The notes under the pieces: generated by a model
Told to the model about the DNA's origin: nothing
Seen by the model: the letters and a program-made list of their open reading frames with translations, nothing else
Database searches by the model: none
Position numbers and translations under genes: made by a program
In this document: piece after piece, positions 26,221 to 34,487 of the stretch
Layout of the letters: each line of letters begins with the position of its first letter
How positions within the stretch are numbered: position 1 is the first letter of the stretch
Source of the DNA: Burkholderiales bacterium
GTDB taxonomy: Bacteria > Pseudomonadota > Gammaproteobacteria > Burkholderiales > Burkholderiaceae_C
Length of the DNA stretch: 64,000 nt
Direction of reading: 5' to 3'
Assembly: GCA_016192425.1 (NCBI GenBank)
Contig: JACPUE010000028.1
Coordinates: forward strand, 62,001 to 126,000

Positions 26221-27614
26221 CCCTGACCGTTCCTCTTTCCGTCTACGCCGAACGCCGCGCGCGCCTGGCCGCGCAACTGGGCAATGGCGGCATTGCCATC
26301 GTGCCCACGGCGCCCGAACGCATGCGCAACCGCGACAGCGACTACGCCTACCGCCACGACAGCTACTTCTACTACCTGACCGGCTTTGCCGAACCCAATG
26401 CCTGGCTGGTGCTCACGGCCGACGGCCACAGCACGCTGTGGTGCAGCCCCAAGGACATGGAGCGCGAAATCTGGGACGGCTACCGCCTGGGCCCCGAGGC
26501 CGCCGTCGCCGCGCTGGGGGTGGACGAAGCCTACTCCGTGGCCGAGCTGGATCAACGCCTGCCGCGCCTGCTGGAAAACCGCGCCTGCGTGTGGTACCCC
26601 TTTGCCACGCACACCGGCCTGGCAGCGCGTGTGGAAGGCTGGCTGGCCCCCGTGCGTGCCCGCGTGCGCTACGGCGCGCTGTGCCCCGCGCACCAGGCCG
26701 ACCTGTGCCTGCTGCTCGATGAAATGCGCCTGGTGAAAGACGCGCACGAACTGGCCCTGATGCGCCATGCCTCCCAGATCAGCGCCCGCGCCCATGTGCG
26801 CGCCATGCAGCGCAGCGCGCGCATGCTGCGCGCGGGTCAGGACGTGCGCGAACACCACCTGGAGGCCGAGCTGCTGCACGAGTTCCGCGAACACGGCGCG
26901 CAGGCACCGGCTTACGGCTCCATCGTGGCCGCAGGGGCCAACGCCTGCGTGCTGCACTACCGTGCCGACCGCGCGCCGGTGCACGATGGCGAGCTGGTGC
27001 TCATCGACGCAGGCTGCGAATACGACGGCTACGCCAGCGACATCACGCGCACCTTCCCGGCGGGCGGGCGCTTCACGGGGCCGCAGCGTGCGCTGTACGG
27101 CCTGGTGCTGGCCAGCCAGGAGGCTGCCATCGCCGCCACACGCGCCGGGGCGCGCTTCAACGAACCGCACGACGCCACCGTGGCCGTGCTGGCGCAAGGC
27201 CTGCTGGACCTGGGCCTGCTGGACAAAAACCAGCATGGCAGCGCGCAGGACGTGATCGAGCGCCGCGCCTACTTCCGCTACTACATGCACCGCACCGGCC
27301 ACTGGCTGGGCATGGACGTGCACGACTGCGGCAGCTACGTGGAGCCCGGCGAGGCCGGCCAGGTGCACGAGCGCAAGGATCCGCTCTCGGACGAGACCAT
27401 CAAGGACCGCCCCAGCCGCATCCTGCGCCCTGGCATGGTGCTGACCATCGAGCCGGGCCTGTACGTGCGCGCCGCGCCCGATGTGCCCGAGGCCTTCCAC
27501 GGCCTGGGCATCCGCATCGAGGACGACGCCGTGGTGCACGCCCACGGCTGCGAGCTGATTACGCGCGGCGTGCCCGTTCAACCTGACGAAATCGAGGTGC
27601 TGATGCGCGGGTGA
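26217..27614 (+). CDS. pepP: Xaa-Pro aminopeptidase (aminopeptidase P)
   Basis: A 465-residue metallopeptidase that removes N-terminal residues before proline. The aminopeptidase-P N-terminal domain contains R-N-R-D-S-D-Y-A-Y-R-H-D-S-Y-F-Y-Y-L-T-G-F. The pita-bread catalytic domain has all five metal ligands: the two D in DAGCEYDGYASDITRTF, H in TGHWLGMDVHD, E in TIEPGLY and E in GIRIEDD. Length matches E. coli PepP (441). It is coupled to the nucleotidyltransferase gene and converges with the lipoprotein gene 11 bp downstream. Confidence 0.94.
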   Translation: MTLTVPLSVYAERRARLAAQLGNGGIAIVPTAPERMRNRDSDYAYRHDSYFYYLTGFAEPNAWLVLTADGHSTLWCSPKDMEREIWDGYRLGPEAAVAALGVDEAYSVAELDQRLPRLLENRACVWYPFATHTGLAARVEGWLAPVRARVRYGALCPAHQADLCLLLDEMRLVKDAHELALMRHASQISARAHVRAMQRSARMLRAGQDVREHHLEAELLHEFREHGAQAPAYGSIVAAGANACVLHYRADRAPVHDGELVLIDAGCEYDGYASDITRTFPAGGRFTGPQRALYGLVLASQEAAIAATRAGARFNEPHDATVAVLAQGLLDLGLLDKNQHGSAQDVIERRAYFRYYMHRTGHWLGMDVHDCGSYVEPGEAGQVHERKDPLSDETIKDRPSRILRPGMVLTIEPGLYVRAAPDVPEAFHGLGIRIEDDAVVHAHGCELITRGVPVQPDEIEVLMRG

Positions 27615-27625
27615 GGCAGCAGCCC

Positions 27626-28294
27626 TCAATACCCGGAAGTCTCCAGCCACTGCGCCACGTCCTGGGCCACTTGCTCGGCAGCCTGGGCGATGGCCAGGGC
27701 GCCGCCTGCGGCGTCCTGGCTGGCTGCGGCGCGCTGGGCCACGAACAGGCGCTGCGCCAGGAACTCCTCGCCCTGCACCGAGGGGCGCGTCAACGTAGCA
27801 CGCAGGCGCACCAGGCCGTCGCTTCGATCCGGCTGGGTGAACACCTGGCTGAATTCCTCCAGCTCCACGCGCAACACCACCGGCGCCTGGCCCTGGAAAC
27901 GCGCCGCCGCCATGGCGCCGTGGGTGCCAATCACCGGGCGCTGCAGCCCCAGCCGGTTTTGCAGGCACTCGCGCATGAGCTGCTGCGGCGGCTGGCTCCA
28001 GCGTGCTGCCTGGTAGGGGCGCAGCTGCTGGGCATCTGCGTAAGCCAGCCGGTAATACACGGCCGTACCGCTCTCGGGAAGGCTGGCGTAGTCCACGGTC
28101 TCCAGCGCAAGGGGTGCGCTGCGCGGCTGCGTTGCGGATGCTTCCGGGACCCGTGGGCCAGGGCCGAAGTCATACAGCGTGGGCCGCACGGGGGGCTCGG
28201 GCAGGGCCGAGCAGCCCGCCACAAAAACAAGCACAAAAACGGCTGTAGCGCCCGTTTTACAAGCGCTAGCAGCTATTGTTTTCATAGCAATCAT
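27626..28294 (-). CDS. ABC-type transport auxiliary lipoprotein
   Basis: A 222-residue lipoprotein (PF03886-like, PqiC type) that works with Mce/MlaD and MlaE-type proteins in moving lipids across the envelope. The signal peptide starts MIAMKTIAASACKTG and ends in the lipobox V-A-G-C. The mature part has Y-D-F-G-P-G, Y-Y-R-L-A-Y and L-R-V-E-L-E-E-F-S-Q-V-F. Almost the whole signal peptide is encoded by a family A repeat (28235-28292). The start overlaps the stop of the Mce gene (ATGA); the ATG at 28285 is an alternative. Confidence 0.83.
   Translation of the reverse strand: MIAMKTIAASACKTGATAVFVLVFVAGCSALPEPPVRPTLYDFGPGPRVPEASATQPRSAPLALETVDYASLPESGTAVYYRLAYADAQQLRPYQAARWSQPPQQLMRECLQNRLGLQRPVIGTHGAMAAARFQGQAPVVLRVELEEFSQVFTQPDRSDGLVRLRATLTRPSVQGEEFLAQRLFVAQRAAASQDAAGGALAIAQAAEQVAQDVAQWLETSGY
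28235..28292 (+). repeat. Dispersed repeat, family A, inside a signal-peptide coding region
   Basis: AAAAACGGCTGTAGCGCCCG, then AAGCGCTAGCAGCTATTG and ATAGCAATC match the other plus-strand copies at 53656 and 55941. It overlaps codons 2-20 of the lipoprotein gene on the other strand. Confidence 0.8.
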
Positions 28295-29277
28295 GGTTGT
28301 ACTCCGGTGCGCTGCGGGGCGCTGAAGCCGGGTTCCCCCGGGCCGGGCTGGCCCCTGCCGGGGCCGTAGACGATGCCTTGCGGGTTGTCGCTCAGGCTGG
28401 AGGCGGCGCGGCCCGTCAGGCGGGCGGCGCGGGCGGTTTCGTCGGCAGCGCGTTCCATGCGCGGCAGGGTGGTGGTGCCAAAGCGGTCCACGGCCTGGGC
28501 CAGGGCCTGGGCGCCGCGCTCGGTCTGCTCCAGCGTGCCGCCGGGGGCGTTGATGCGCTTGGCGGTCTGCCCGATCTCGGCCGCCATGCCCGAGACCTGC
28601 TCGCCTGCCTGGCGCATGGACTGCAGCGCGCCCGTGGCCTCGTGCGCCAGCGGGGGCAGTGCGGCCAGTGCCGGGTCCAGGCGCTGCTGCACGGTGGCAT
28701 CGAGCCGCTGGCTCAGGCTGCGCACGCTGCCCGCAGCCTGGCTGGAGTTGGCCAGCAGCTCGCGCAGCAGGCGCTGGTTGTCGTCGGAGAGCACCTGGTT
28801 GATGCGCTCGGTGGCCTCCTGCACACGGCTGAGGATGGCGGGCCCCTGGTCAAACAACTGCGTGAAGGGCGAACTGCGCAGCGGCAGGCGCGGCAGGCCG
28901 CTGGGGCCGGGCGGGAGGTCGGGGTAGGGCTCGCCCGCATCGTCCAGCAGCACGTAGGCCAGCCCGGTCACGCCCTGGTAGCCCAGAACGGCAAAGGTGG
29001 TGGGGGTGATGGGTGCGTCCACGCTCACGGCGATGCGGATGAGCACGTTGCCGTTGGTCTGGCTGTCAAAGCCGATGTGCGTGACGCGCCCCACGGCCAC
29101 GCCCTTGTAGCGCACGGCCGCCTGTGGCTGCAGGCCGCTGACGCCTTCGCTGCTGGAGAGTTCGTAGGATTCGTACTTGCCCCGGTCGCGCGTGAGCCAG
29201 ACGCCCAGGCCGATCACCAGCGCGGTGACGACCAGCACGAACAGGCCTGCAGCAAAGGCGTGGGACTTGTTTTCCAT
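28291..29277 (-). CDS. MlaD/Mce-domain lipid transport protein
   Basis: A 328-residue membrane-anchored periplasmic protein. One N-terminal transmembrane helix (AAGLFVLVVTALVIGLGVWL) is followed by a single Mce domain (SGLQPQAAVRYKGVAVGRV ... VLIRIAVS ... A-V-L-G-Y-Q-G-V-T-G-L-A-Y-V) and a long alpha-helical tail predicted to form coiled coil, which in related proteins makes a tunnel for lipids. It starts with a TGATG overlap to the ATPase gene and ends overlapping the lipoprotein gene. Confidence 0.88.
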   Translation of the reverse strand: MENKSHAFAAGLFVLVVTALVIGLGVWLTRDRGKYESYELSSSEGVSGLQPQAAVRYKGVAVGRVTHIGFDSQTNGNVLIRIAVSVDAPITPTTFAVLGYQGVTGLAYVLLDDAGEPYPDLPPGPSGLPRLPLRSSPFTQLFDQGPAILSRVQEATERINQVLSDDNQRLLRELLANSSQAAGSVRSLSQRLDATVQQRLDPALAALPPLAHEATGALQSMRQAGEQVSGMAAEIGQTAKRINAPGGTLEQTERGAQALAQAVDRFGTTTLPRMERAADETARAARLTGRAASSLSDNPQGIVYGPGRGQPGPGEPGFSAPQRTGVQP

Positions 29278-30092
29278 CAGCGGTCCTTGGCGGTGGAGGG
29301 CGGTGCCATGGCGCGCAAGCCGCGCTCGCCCTGAAAGAATTGGCGGATGAAGGGGTGCTCGAATTGCACCACTTTTTGCGGCGTGTCGGTGACGATCACG
29401 CGCTTGTCGGCCAGCACGGCCACGCGCGTGGCCAGGGCAAACAAGGTGTCCAGGTCGTGCGTGACCATCACCATGGTCAGGCCCAGCGCAGCATGCAGCT
29501 CGCGCACCAAAGCGCAAAACTCGTCGGCCCCGTTGGGGTCCAGGCCTGCGGTGGGTTCGTCCAGCAGCAGCAGCGGCGGGTCCATGATGAGCGCACGCGC
29601 CAGCGCCACGCGCTTGATCATGCCGCCTGAAAGGTCTGCAGGCATGCGCGTGGCGTGTTCGGGCTTGAGGCCCACCATCTGCAGCTTGACGATGGCGGCG
29701 TCGCGCACCACGTCGCGCGGCAAGGTGCCCAGTTCGTTGAGGGCAAAGGCCACGTTCTCCAGCACATTGAAGGCCGAATACAGCGCGCCATGCTGGAACA
29801 GCATGCCCACGCGGCTGGCGGCGCCGTCGCCTCCCATGTTTTCAGCCGGGCGGCCCAGCACGGTGACGCTGCCGCGCGCCGGGTGCAGCAGGCCCAGCAT
29901 CTGGCGCAGCAGCACGGTCTTGCCCGTGCCAGAGCCACCCACCAGCGCCAGAATCTCGCCCCGGCGCACGCTCAGATCCAGGTCCTGGTGCACGGCGAAG
30001 GCCTCCGTGCCTTTGCCAAACACCGACCACAGCCCCTGGATGCGCACGACTTCCGGCGGCTGCTCAGGAGCGGTTGCGTTCTGTTCCGCCAT
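29277..30092 (-). CDS. ABC transporter ATP-binding protein, MlaF-like
   Basis: A 271-residue ATPase with Walker A GGSGTGKTVLL (about residues 48-58), ABC signature LSGGMIKRVALARAL, Walker B LLLLDEPTAGLDP and the H-loop V-T-H-D. The K-R following S-G-G-M is typical of the MlaF/Ttg2A subgroup that powers phospholipid transport. ATG 30092. The gene belongs to an operon with the permease upstream, but the two are separated by a 176-bp gap filled by a family B repeat. Confidence 0.9.
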   Translation of the reverse strand: MAEQNATAPEQPPEVVRIQGLWSVFGKGTEAFAVHQDLDLSVRRGEILALVGGSGTGKTVLLRQMLGLLHPARGSVTVLGRPAENMGGDGAASRVGMLFQHGALYSAFNVLENVAFALNELGTLPRDVVRDAAIVKLQMVGLKPEHATRMPADLSGGMIKRVALARALIMDPPLLLLDEPTAGLDPNGADEFCALVRELHAALGLTMVMVTHDLDTLFALATRVAVLADKRVIVTDTPQKVVQFEHPFIRQFFQGERGLRAMAPPSTAKDR

Positions 30093-30140
30093 GTCAGTGA
30101 TCCATTCCGCGACGGCGGCACCCGCGACGCACGAAAACGG

Positions 30141-30260
30141 CGCGCCCCAGGTCAGGGCCGCCGCGCAAGGGCCGCCCCGCCGCGCTGGCGGCGTCCCCCT
30201 GCCCGCAGTGCGCAGCACTGCGAGAGCGGGGGGAAGGCACCGAAGGTGCCACAGGGGGGT
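30141..30260 (-). repeat. Dispersed GC-rich palindromic repeat, family B
   Basis: Inverted relative to copies at 16106 and 56838. Read on the minus strand it gives CCCCCTGTGGCACC, a C-rich arm and a G-rich arm (CAGGGGGACGCC), then GCCAGCGCGGCGGGG and GGCCCTTGCGCGGCGGCC. It fills the gap between the permease and ATPase genes of the lipid-transport operon. Confidence 0.8.
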
Positions 30261-30268
30261 GTTTCATT

Positions 30269-31393
30269 TCAAAACCCGACGTTTTTGAACAGGACAGCAA
30301 ACAGCGCATCCACGATGATGACCACGGTGATGGAGGTCACCACCGAAGCCGTCGTGCCCTCGCCCAGGCTTTGCGTGTTGGGCTTGACGCGCAGGCCCCA
30401 GTGGCAGCCGATCAGCGCGATCAGCGTGCCGAACACCACCGACTTGGACAGCGCCAGCGTCAGGTTGCCAAAGCCCACCGCCGCAGGCAGCGCATGGTAG
30501 AAGTACGCGGGCGAGATGCCCAGCGACAGGTCGGCCGCCAGCATGCCCCCAGCCAGGGAACACAGCGTGGTCCACACGCTCACCAGCGGCATGGCCAGCG
30601 CCAGTGCCAGCGCGCGCGGCAGCACCAGGCGAAAGCCGTGCGCAATGCCCATCACGCGCATGGCGTCCAATTCCTCGGTCACGCGCATCACACCGATCTG
30701 CGCCGTGATGGCCGAGCCCGAGCGCCCCGCCACCAGGATGGCCGCCAGCAGCGGCCCCAGCTCACGGATCAGCGCAATGCCCAGGATGTTGACGATGAAG
30801 GTCTCGGCCCCGAACTGGCGCAACTGCAGCGACGTGAGGTAGGCCAGCACCACCCCGATGAGAAAACCCACCAGCGCCGTGATCGGGAGCGCCGTGGCCC
30901 CCATGCGGTAGAGGTGGCCCGACACGTCGCGCCAGGGCGCGCGGCGCGGCGCGCGCAGCATCCTGCCGGTGTCCAGCAGCATCTGGCCCACCATTTGCAA
31001 AAGGTGGCGCGCGTGGTCCACGCCATGCAACACCAGCACGCCCAGGTGGTCCACCTGGTCAGCCAGGCGCCAGGGTGCAGCAACGGGCGCGGGGGCCGTG
31101 AAGCGGGCCACACGCTCCAGCATGTCGCGCTGCGCCTCGCTGAGCCACAGGCGCGCGGGCCAGGCGTGGCCCCAGTGGTTCCACAGCACCTGGGCACCCA
31201 CGTGGTCCAGCCATTGCAGGCCGCGCAAATCCCAGCCCAGCGCTGCCTGCGGCGGCACCTGGGCCAATTGCTCGGCCAGCGCCCGCCACTGCACGCGTTG
31301 ACCCATCTCGGCCGCACCCCAGCGGCCATGCAGCAGCGCGCACGGCCCTTCAGGCGTGTCGGTGCGGGCAATGCGCGGCTGCAGGTCGGTCAT
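30269..31393 (-). CDS. MlaE-family lipid ABC permease with N-terminal STAS-like extension
   Basis: A 374-residue inner-membrane permease. Residues about 1-125 form a soluble STAS/MlaB-like region (G-W-D-L-R-G-L-Q-W-L-D-H-V-G-A-Q-V-L) fused in front of the MlaE domain, whose signature is F-I-V-N-I-L-G-I-A-L-I-R-E-L-G-P-L-L-A-A-I-L-V-A-G-R-S-G-S-A. About five hydrophobic segments follow, ending DALFAVLFKNVGF. The fusion explains the absence of a separate MlaB gene; no MlaC chaperone gene is present. First gene of the operon (permease, ATPase, Mce protein, lipoprotein). Confidence 0.88.
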   Translation of the reverse strand: MTDLQPRIARTDTPEGPCALLHGRWGAAEMGQRVQWRALAEQLAQVPPQAALGWDLRGLQWLDHVGAQVLWNHWGHAWPARLWLSEAQRDMLERVARFTAPAPVAAPWRLADQVDHLGVLVLHGVDHARHLLQMVGQMLLDTGRMLRAPRRAPWRDVSGHLYRMGATALPITALVGFLIGVVLAYLTSLQLRQFGAETFIVNILGIALIRELGPLLAAILVAGRSGSAITAQIGVMRVTEELDAMRVMGIAHGFRLVLPRALALALAMPLVSVWTTLCSLAGGMLAADLSLGISPAYFYHALPAAVGFGNLTLALSKSVVFGTLIALIGCHWGLRVKPNTQSLGEGTTASVVTSITVVIIVDALFAVLFKNVGF

Positions 31394-31496
31394 GGGGCAA
31401 CAGGCGGGGCGGACACAAAGCGCACATGGTAGCGGCTGGCGGTGGCGCAGGCGTCCTACTGTCGCCTGCGGGGCAGCGCCTGCGCCAGGAGTATGA

Positions 31497-31556
31497 TGAA
31501 AATATGGCGCCAAGGCATAAACAACAAGCGCCAACAGCTATTAATTTGATAGCACG
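31497..31556 (+). repeat. Dispersed repeat, family A
   Basis: Stretch with AAATATGGCGCCAAGGC, CAAGCGCCAACAGCTATT and TTTGATAGCACGC, matching the plus-strand form of family A. It lies between the divergent lipid-transport and GMC oxidoreductase genes, so it could carry or displace promoter sequence. Confidence 0.7.
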
Positions 31557-31601
31557 CAAGACCCACCCTGCAAACCAGCCTCCAGCCCGTACCATGCAAC
31601 C

Positions 31602-33275
31602 ATGAGCGACGCGACCTACGACTACATCATCATCGGCGGCGGCACGGCCGGCGCCCTGCTGTGCAACCGCCTGAGCGCCGACGCCCGCCACCGCGTGCTG
31701 CTGCTGGAGGCCGGCCCCCGGGACGACTACCACTGGATCCACATCCCCGTGGGCTACCTCTACTGCATCGGCAACCCGCGCACCGACTGGCTCTACCAGA
31801 CCGAGCCCGACGCAGGCCTCAATGGCAGGCGCCTGCGCTACCCGCGGGGCAAGACGCTGGGGGGCTGCAGCAGCATCAACGGCATGATCTACATGCGCGG
31901 CCAGGCGCGCGACTACGACCAATGGGCTCAGATCACCGGCGACGACACCTGGCGCTGGGATCAGGTGCTGCCCGCCTTCCGCCGCCACGAAGACCACTGG
32001 CGACTGGACCAGCCCGGCGGCGTGAACGAGAACTTCAAACGCCTGCACGGCAACAAGGCCACGGGCAGCACGGGCGAGTGGCGCGTGGAAAAGCAGCGCC
32101 TGCGCTGGGACGTGCTGGACGCCTTTGCCCACGCGGCGCAGCAGGCCGGCATTCCGGCCACCGACGACTTCAACAGCGGCAACAACGAAGGCGTGGGCTA
32201 CTTCGAGGTCAACCAGAAAAAGGGCTGGCGCTGGAACACGGCCAAGGCCTTTTTGCGCCCCACCTGCTACGGGCGCGACAACTTCGAGATGTGGACCGGC
32301 GCGCAGGCAGCCAAGCTCCTGGTCGAGCGCCAGCCGCATGGCCCGCTGCGCTGCACCGGCGTGCAGGTGTGGACGGGCAAGGCCATGGCCACCGTGCGCG
32401 CCACGCGCGAGGTGCTGCTGTGCGCGGGCGCGGTCAACTCGCCGCAGTTGCTGCAGCTCTCGGGCATCGGCCCAGGCGAGCTCCTGCGCCAGCACGGCAT
32501 CGACGTGCAGCACGACCTGCCCGGCGTGGGCGCCAACCTGCAGGACCACCTGCAGATCCGCACGGTGTACAAGGTGCAGAACGTCAAGACGCTCAACACC
32601 CTGGCCAGCTCGCTGGTCGGCAAGGCCAAGATCGGGCTGGAATATGCCGTCAACCGCAGCGGCCCCATGAGCATGGCACCCTCGCAGCTCGGCGCCTTCA
32701 CGCGCAGCAGCCCCGACCAGCCCTGGCCCAACATCGAATACCACGTGCAGCCGCTCTCGCTCGACGCCTTTGGCGAGCCGCTGCACGGCTTCCCCGCGTT
32801 CACGGCCAGCGTGTGCAACCTCAACCCCACCAGCCGGGGCACGGTGCAGATCCAGAGCGCCGACTTCCGCCAGCCCCCGGCCATCGCCCCCCACTACCTC
32901 AGCACGCCCGAAGACCGCAAGGTGGCCGCCGACAGCCTGCGCGTGACCCGGCGCATCGTGGCCCAGCCCGCCCTGGCGCGCTACCAGCCCGAGGAATTCA
33001 AGCCCGGCGTACAGTTCCAGAGCGACGAGGAACTGGCGCGCCTGGCAGGCGACATTGCCACCACCATCTTCCACCCCGTGGGCACCACGCGCATGGGCCG
33101 CGCCGACGACCCCCAGGCCGTGCTCGACCCGCGCCTGCGCGTGCGCGGCATCGAGGCGCTGCGCGTGGTCGATGCGGGCGCCATGCCCCTGATCACCAGC
33201 GGCAACACCAACTCCCCCACGCTGATGCTGGCCGAAAAGGCTGCGCAATGGATCCTGGAAGACCACGCTTCATAG
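31602..33275 (+). CDS. GMC-family FAD-dependent oxidoreductase (choline dehydrogenase-like)
   Basis: A 557-residue flavoprotein. The N-terminal ADP-binding motif DYIIIGGGTAGALLCNRLS is followed by LLLEAGP, the GMC signature 1 region R-G-K-T-L-G-G-C-S-S-I-N-G-M-I-Y-M-R-G, and signature 2 GAVNSPQLLQLSGIGP. The catalytic H-P-V-G-T-T-R-M-G and N-T-N-S-P-T segments near the C-terminus are intact. Such enzymes oxidise alcohols. Length matches BetA-type enzymes, but no betaine genes are adjacent, so the substrate is open. Confidence 0.93.
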   Translation: MSDATYDYIIIGGGTAGALLCNRLSADARHRVLLLEAGPRDDYHWIHIPVGYLYCIGNPRTDWLYQTEPDAGLNGRRLRYPRGKTLGGCSSINGMIYMRGQARDYDQWAQITGDDTWRWDQVLPAFRRHEDHWRLDQPGGVNENFKRLHGNKATGSTGEWRVEKQRLRWDVLDAFAHAAQQAGIPATDDFNSGNNEGVGYFEVNQKKGWRWNTAKAFLRPTCYGRDNFEMWTGAQAAKLLVERQPHGPLRCTGVQVWTGKAMATVRATREVLLCAGAVNSPQLLQLSGIGPGELLRQHGIDVQHDLPGVGANLQDHLQIRTVYKVQNVKTLNTLASSLVGKAKIGLEYAVNRSGPMSMAPSQLGAFTRSSPDQPWPNIEYHVQPLSLDAFGEPLHGFPAFTASVCNLNPTSRGTVQIQSADFRQPPAIAPHYLSTPEDRKVAADSLRVTRRIVAQPALARYQPEEFKPGVQFQSDEELARLAGDIATTIFHPVGTTRMGRADDPQAVLDPRLRVRGIEALRVVDAGAMPLITSGNTNSPTLMLAEKAAQWILEDHAS

Positions 33276-33327
33276 CCACGGCCTATGGAGCCGGGGCGGG
33301 AAATCCCCTATGGGACGTTCGTAAGAG

Positions 33328-33482
33328 GGCGGTTACATTAGCAGCACTCGAACGCGCACCCCGGTGCGCTGAACGGGGGGCCGGGGAGACAAACCGCCAC
33401 CACCACAACCACAAGCCTTTTTTCAAGCACCCGGTGAGGTGCCATCTTCTTTCCAACCGCCAGCACTGCTGGCGTTTTTTTT
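33328..33482 (+). other. Structured intergenic region, candidate small RNA
   Basis: In the 250-bp gap between the oxidoreductase and the TauE gene there are nested inverted repeats: GGCGGTT (33328-33334) with AACCGCC (33392-33398) outside, and GCGCACC-CC-GGTGCGC (33354-33369) inside. A T run follows at 33418-33423 and an intrinsic terminator at 33458-33482. This could be a long 3' untranslated region or an independent sRNA. No promoter of good quality is evident and no known RNA family was recognised. Confidence 0.35.
33458..33482 (+). terminator. Intrinsic terminator
   Basis: CGCCAGCA-C-TGCTGGCG hairpin followed directly by eight T. It lies 183 bp after the oxidoreductase stop and 43 bp before the TauE/SafE start. 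Confidence 0.88.
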
Positions 33483-33525
33483 GCCCGTTCCACACGCGAC
33501 AGCACGCAATGAGACAATCGCACCA

Positions 33526-34284
33526 ATGGAATGGATTCTGGTTTCGCTGGCCTCCCTGCTTGCCGGCTTTGTGGATGCGATCGTAGGGGGCGGGGGCCTG
33601 ATCCTGCTGCCCGCGCTGTTTGCCACCTTTCCCAGCGCCCCACCGGCCACGCTGCTGGGCACCAACAAAAGCGCCTCGGTCTGGGGCACCACCATGGCCA
33701 CCTGGCAGTACAGCCGCCGCGTGCAGATGCGCTGGCGCGCCATGCTGCCCGCCGCCGCCACGGGCTTTGCCGGGGCCTTTGCCGGGGCCTGGGCCGTCAC
33801 CGTGGTATCGCCCGACTTCCTGCGCAAGCTGCTGCCCCTGGTGCTGCTGGCCGTACTGCTCTACACCCTGGCCAAAAAGGACCTGGGGCGCCACCACCTG
33901 CCGCGCCTGACAGCCCATGCCGAAATGGCCGCCGCCTGCGCCATCGGACTGAGTGTGGGGTTTTACGACGGCTTCTTCGGCCCCGGCACGGGCAGCTTCT
34001 TCGTGTTCCTGTTCGTGCGCCTGCTGGGCTACGACTTCCTCAACGCCTCCGCTTCAGCCAAGCTGCTGAACGTCTCCACCAACATCGCCGCACTCATCCT
34101 GTTCACCGCCAAGGGCCATGTGTGGTGGCACTTTGCCCTGCCGCTGGCCGTGGCCAACGTGGCGGGCAGCCTGCTGGGCACGCACATGGCGCTCAAGCAT
34201 GGTGCGGGCTTTGTGCGCTGGATCTTCATCGCGGTGGTCAGCGCACTCATTCTCAAGACCGGGTACGACGGTTTTTTGCGCTGA
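33526..34284 (+). CDS. TauE/SafE-family sulfite exporter-like permease
   Basis: A 252-residue inner-membrane protein with about eight hydrophobic helices. The family signature is present twice: GFVDAIVGGGGLILLPAL near the N-terminus and GFYDGFFGPGTGSFFVF in the middle; T-N-K-S-A-S-V-W and A-K-L-L-N-V-S-T-N-I-A-A-L are also typical. Members export sulfite, sulfoacetate or other organosulfur anions. ATG 33526; an intrinsic terminator precedes the gene closely, so its own promoter must lie in about 40 bp or transcription must read through. Confidence 0.9.
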   Translation: MEWILVSLASLLAGFVDAIVGGGGLILLPALFATFPSAPPATLLGTNKSASVWGTTMATWQYSRRVQMRWRAMLPAAATGFAGAFAGAWAVTVVSPDFLRKLLPLVLLAVLLYTLAKKDLGRHHLPRLTAHAEMAAACAIGLSVGFYDGFFGPGTGSFFVFLFVRLLGYDFLNASASAKLLNVSTNIAALILFTAKGHVWWHFALPLAVANVAGSLLGTHMALKHGAGFVRWIFIAVVSALILKTGYDGFLR

Positions 34285-34361
34285 AATCCCCCCTCTAGAC
34301 TGCACGCCCAGACTCGGCCATAGGGGTTCTCCATGATGGCGGCGCGCAAAAGGGCGACCCC

Positions 34362-34367
34362 TATAAT
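34362..34367 (+). promoter_or_regulatory. Consensus -10 element upstream of the amino-acid ABC operon
   Basis: Perfect TATAAT. The -35 at 17 bp spacing is poor (GCGGCG), so activity may need an activator. Transcription from here would give a leader of about 115 bases containing two hairpins. Confidence 0.55.
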
Positions 34368-34387
34368 TGCAACAGTTTGATGACACC

Positions 34388-34459
34388 GTGGCCCGACATC
34401 CCTCGGGCCACGCCGTTTTCCCAGGCTCCGGCCCCGCTATCCGCAGGCCGGATTTTTTT
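34388..34459 (+). terminator. Leader hairpin plus intrinsic terminator before the amino-acid ABC operon
   Basis: First hairpin GTGGCCCGA-CATCCC-TCGGGCCAC (34388-34411); second hairpin CCGGCC ... GGCCGG (34428-34451) followed by A and seven T (34453-34459). The T run ends 28 bp before the binding-protein ATG and lies downstream of a perfect TATAAT. This is the layout of an attenuator, or the end of a short RNA. Confidence 0.65.
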
Positions 34460-34487
34460 GTACCTGAACACCCCAACAGGACATACG

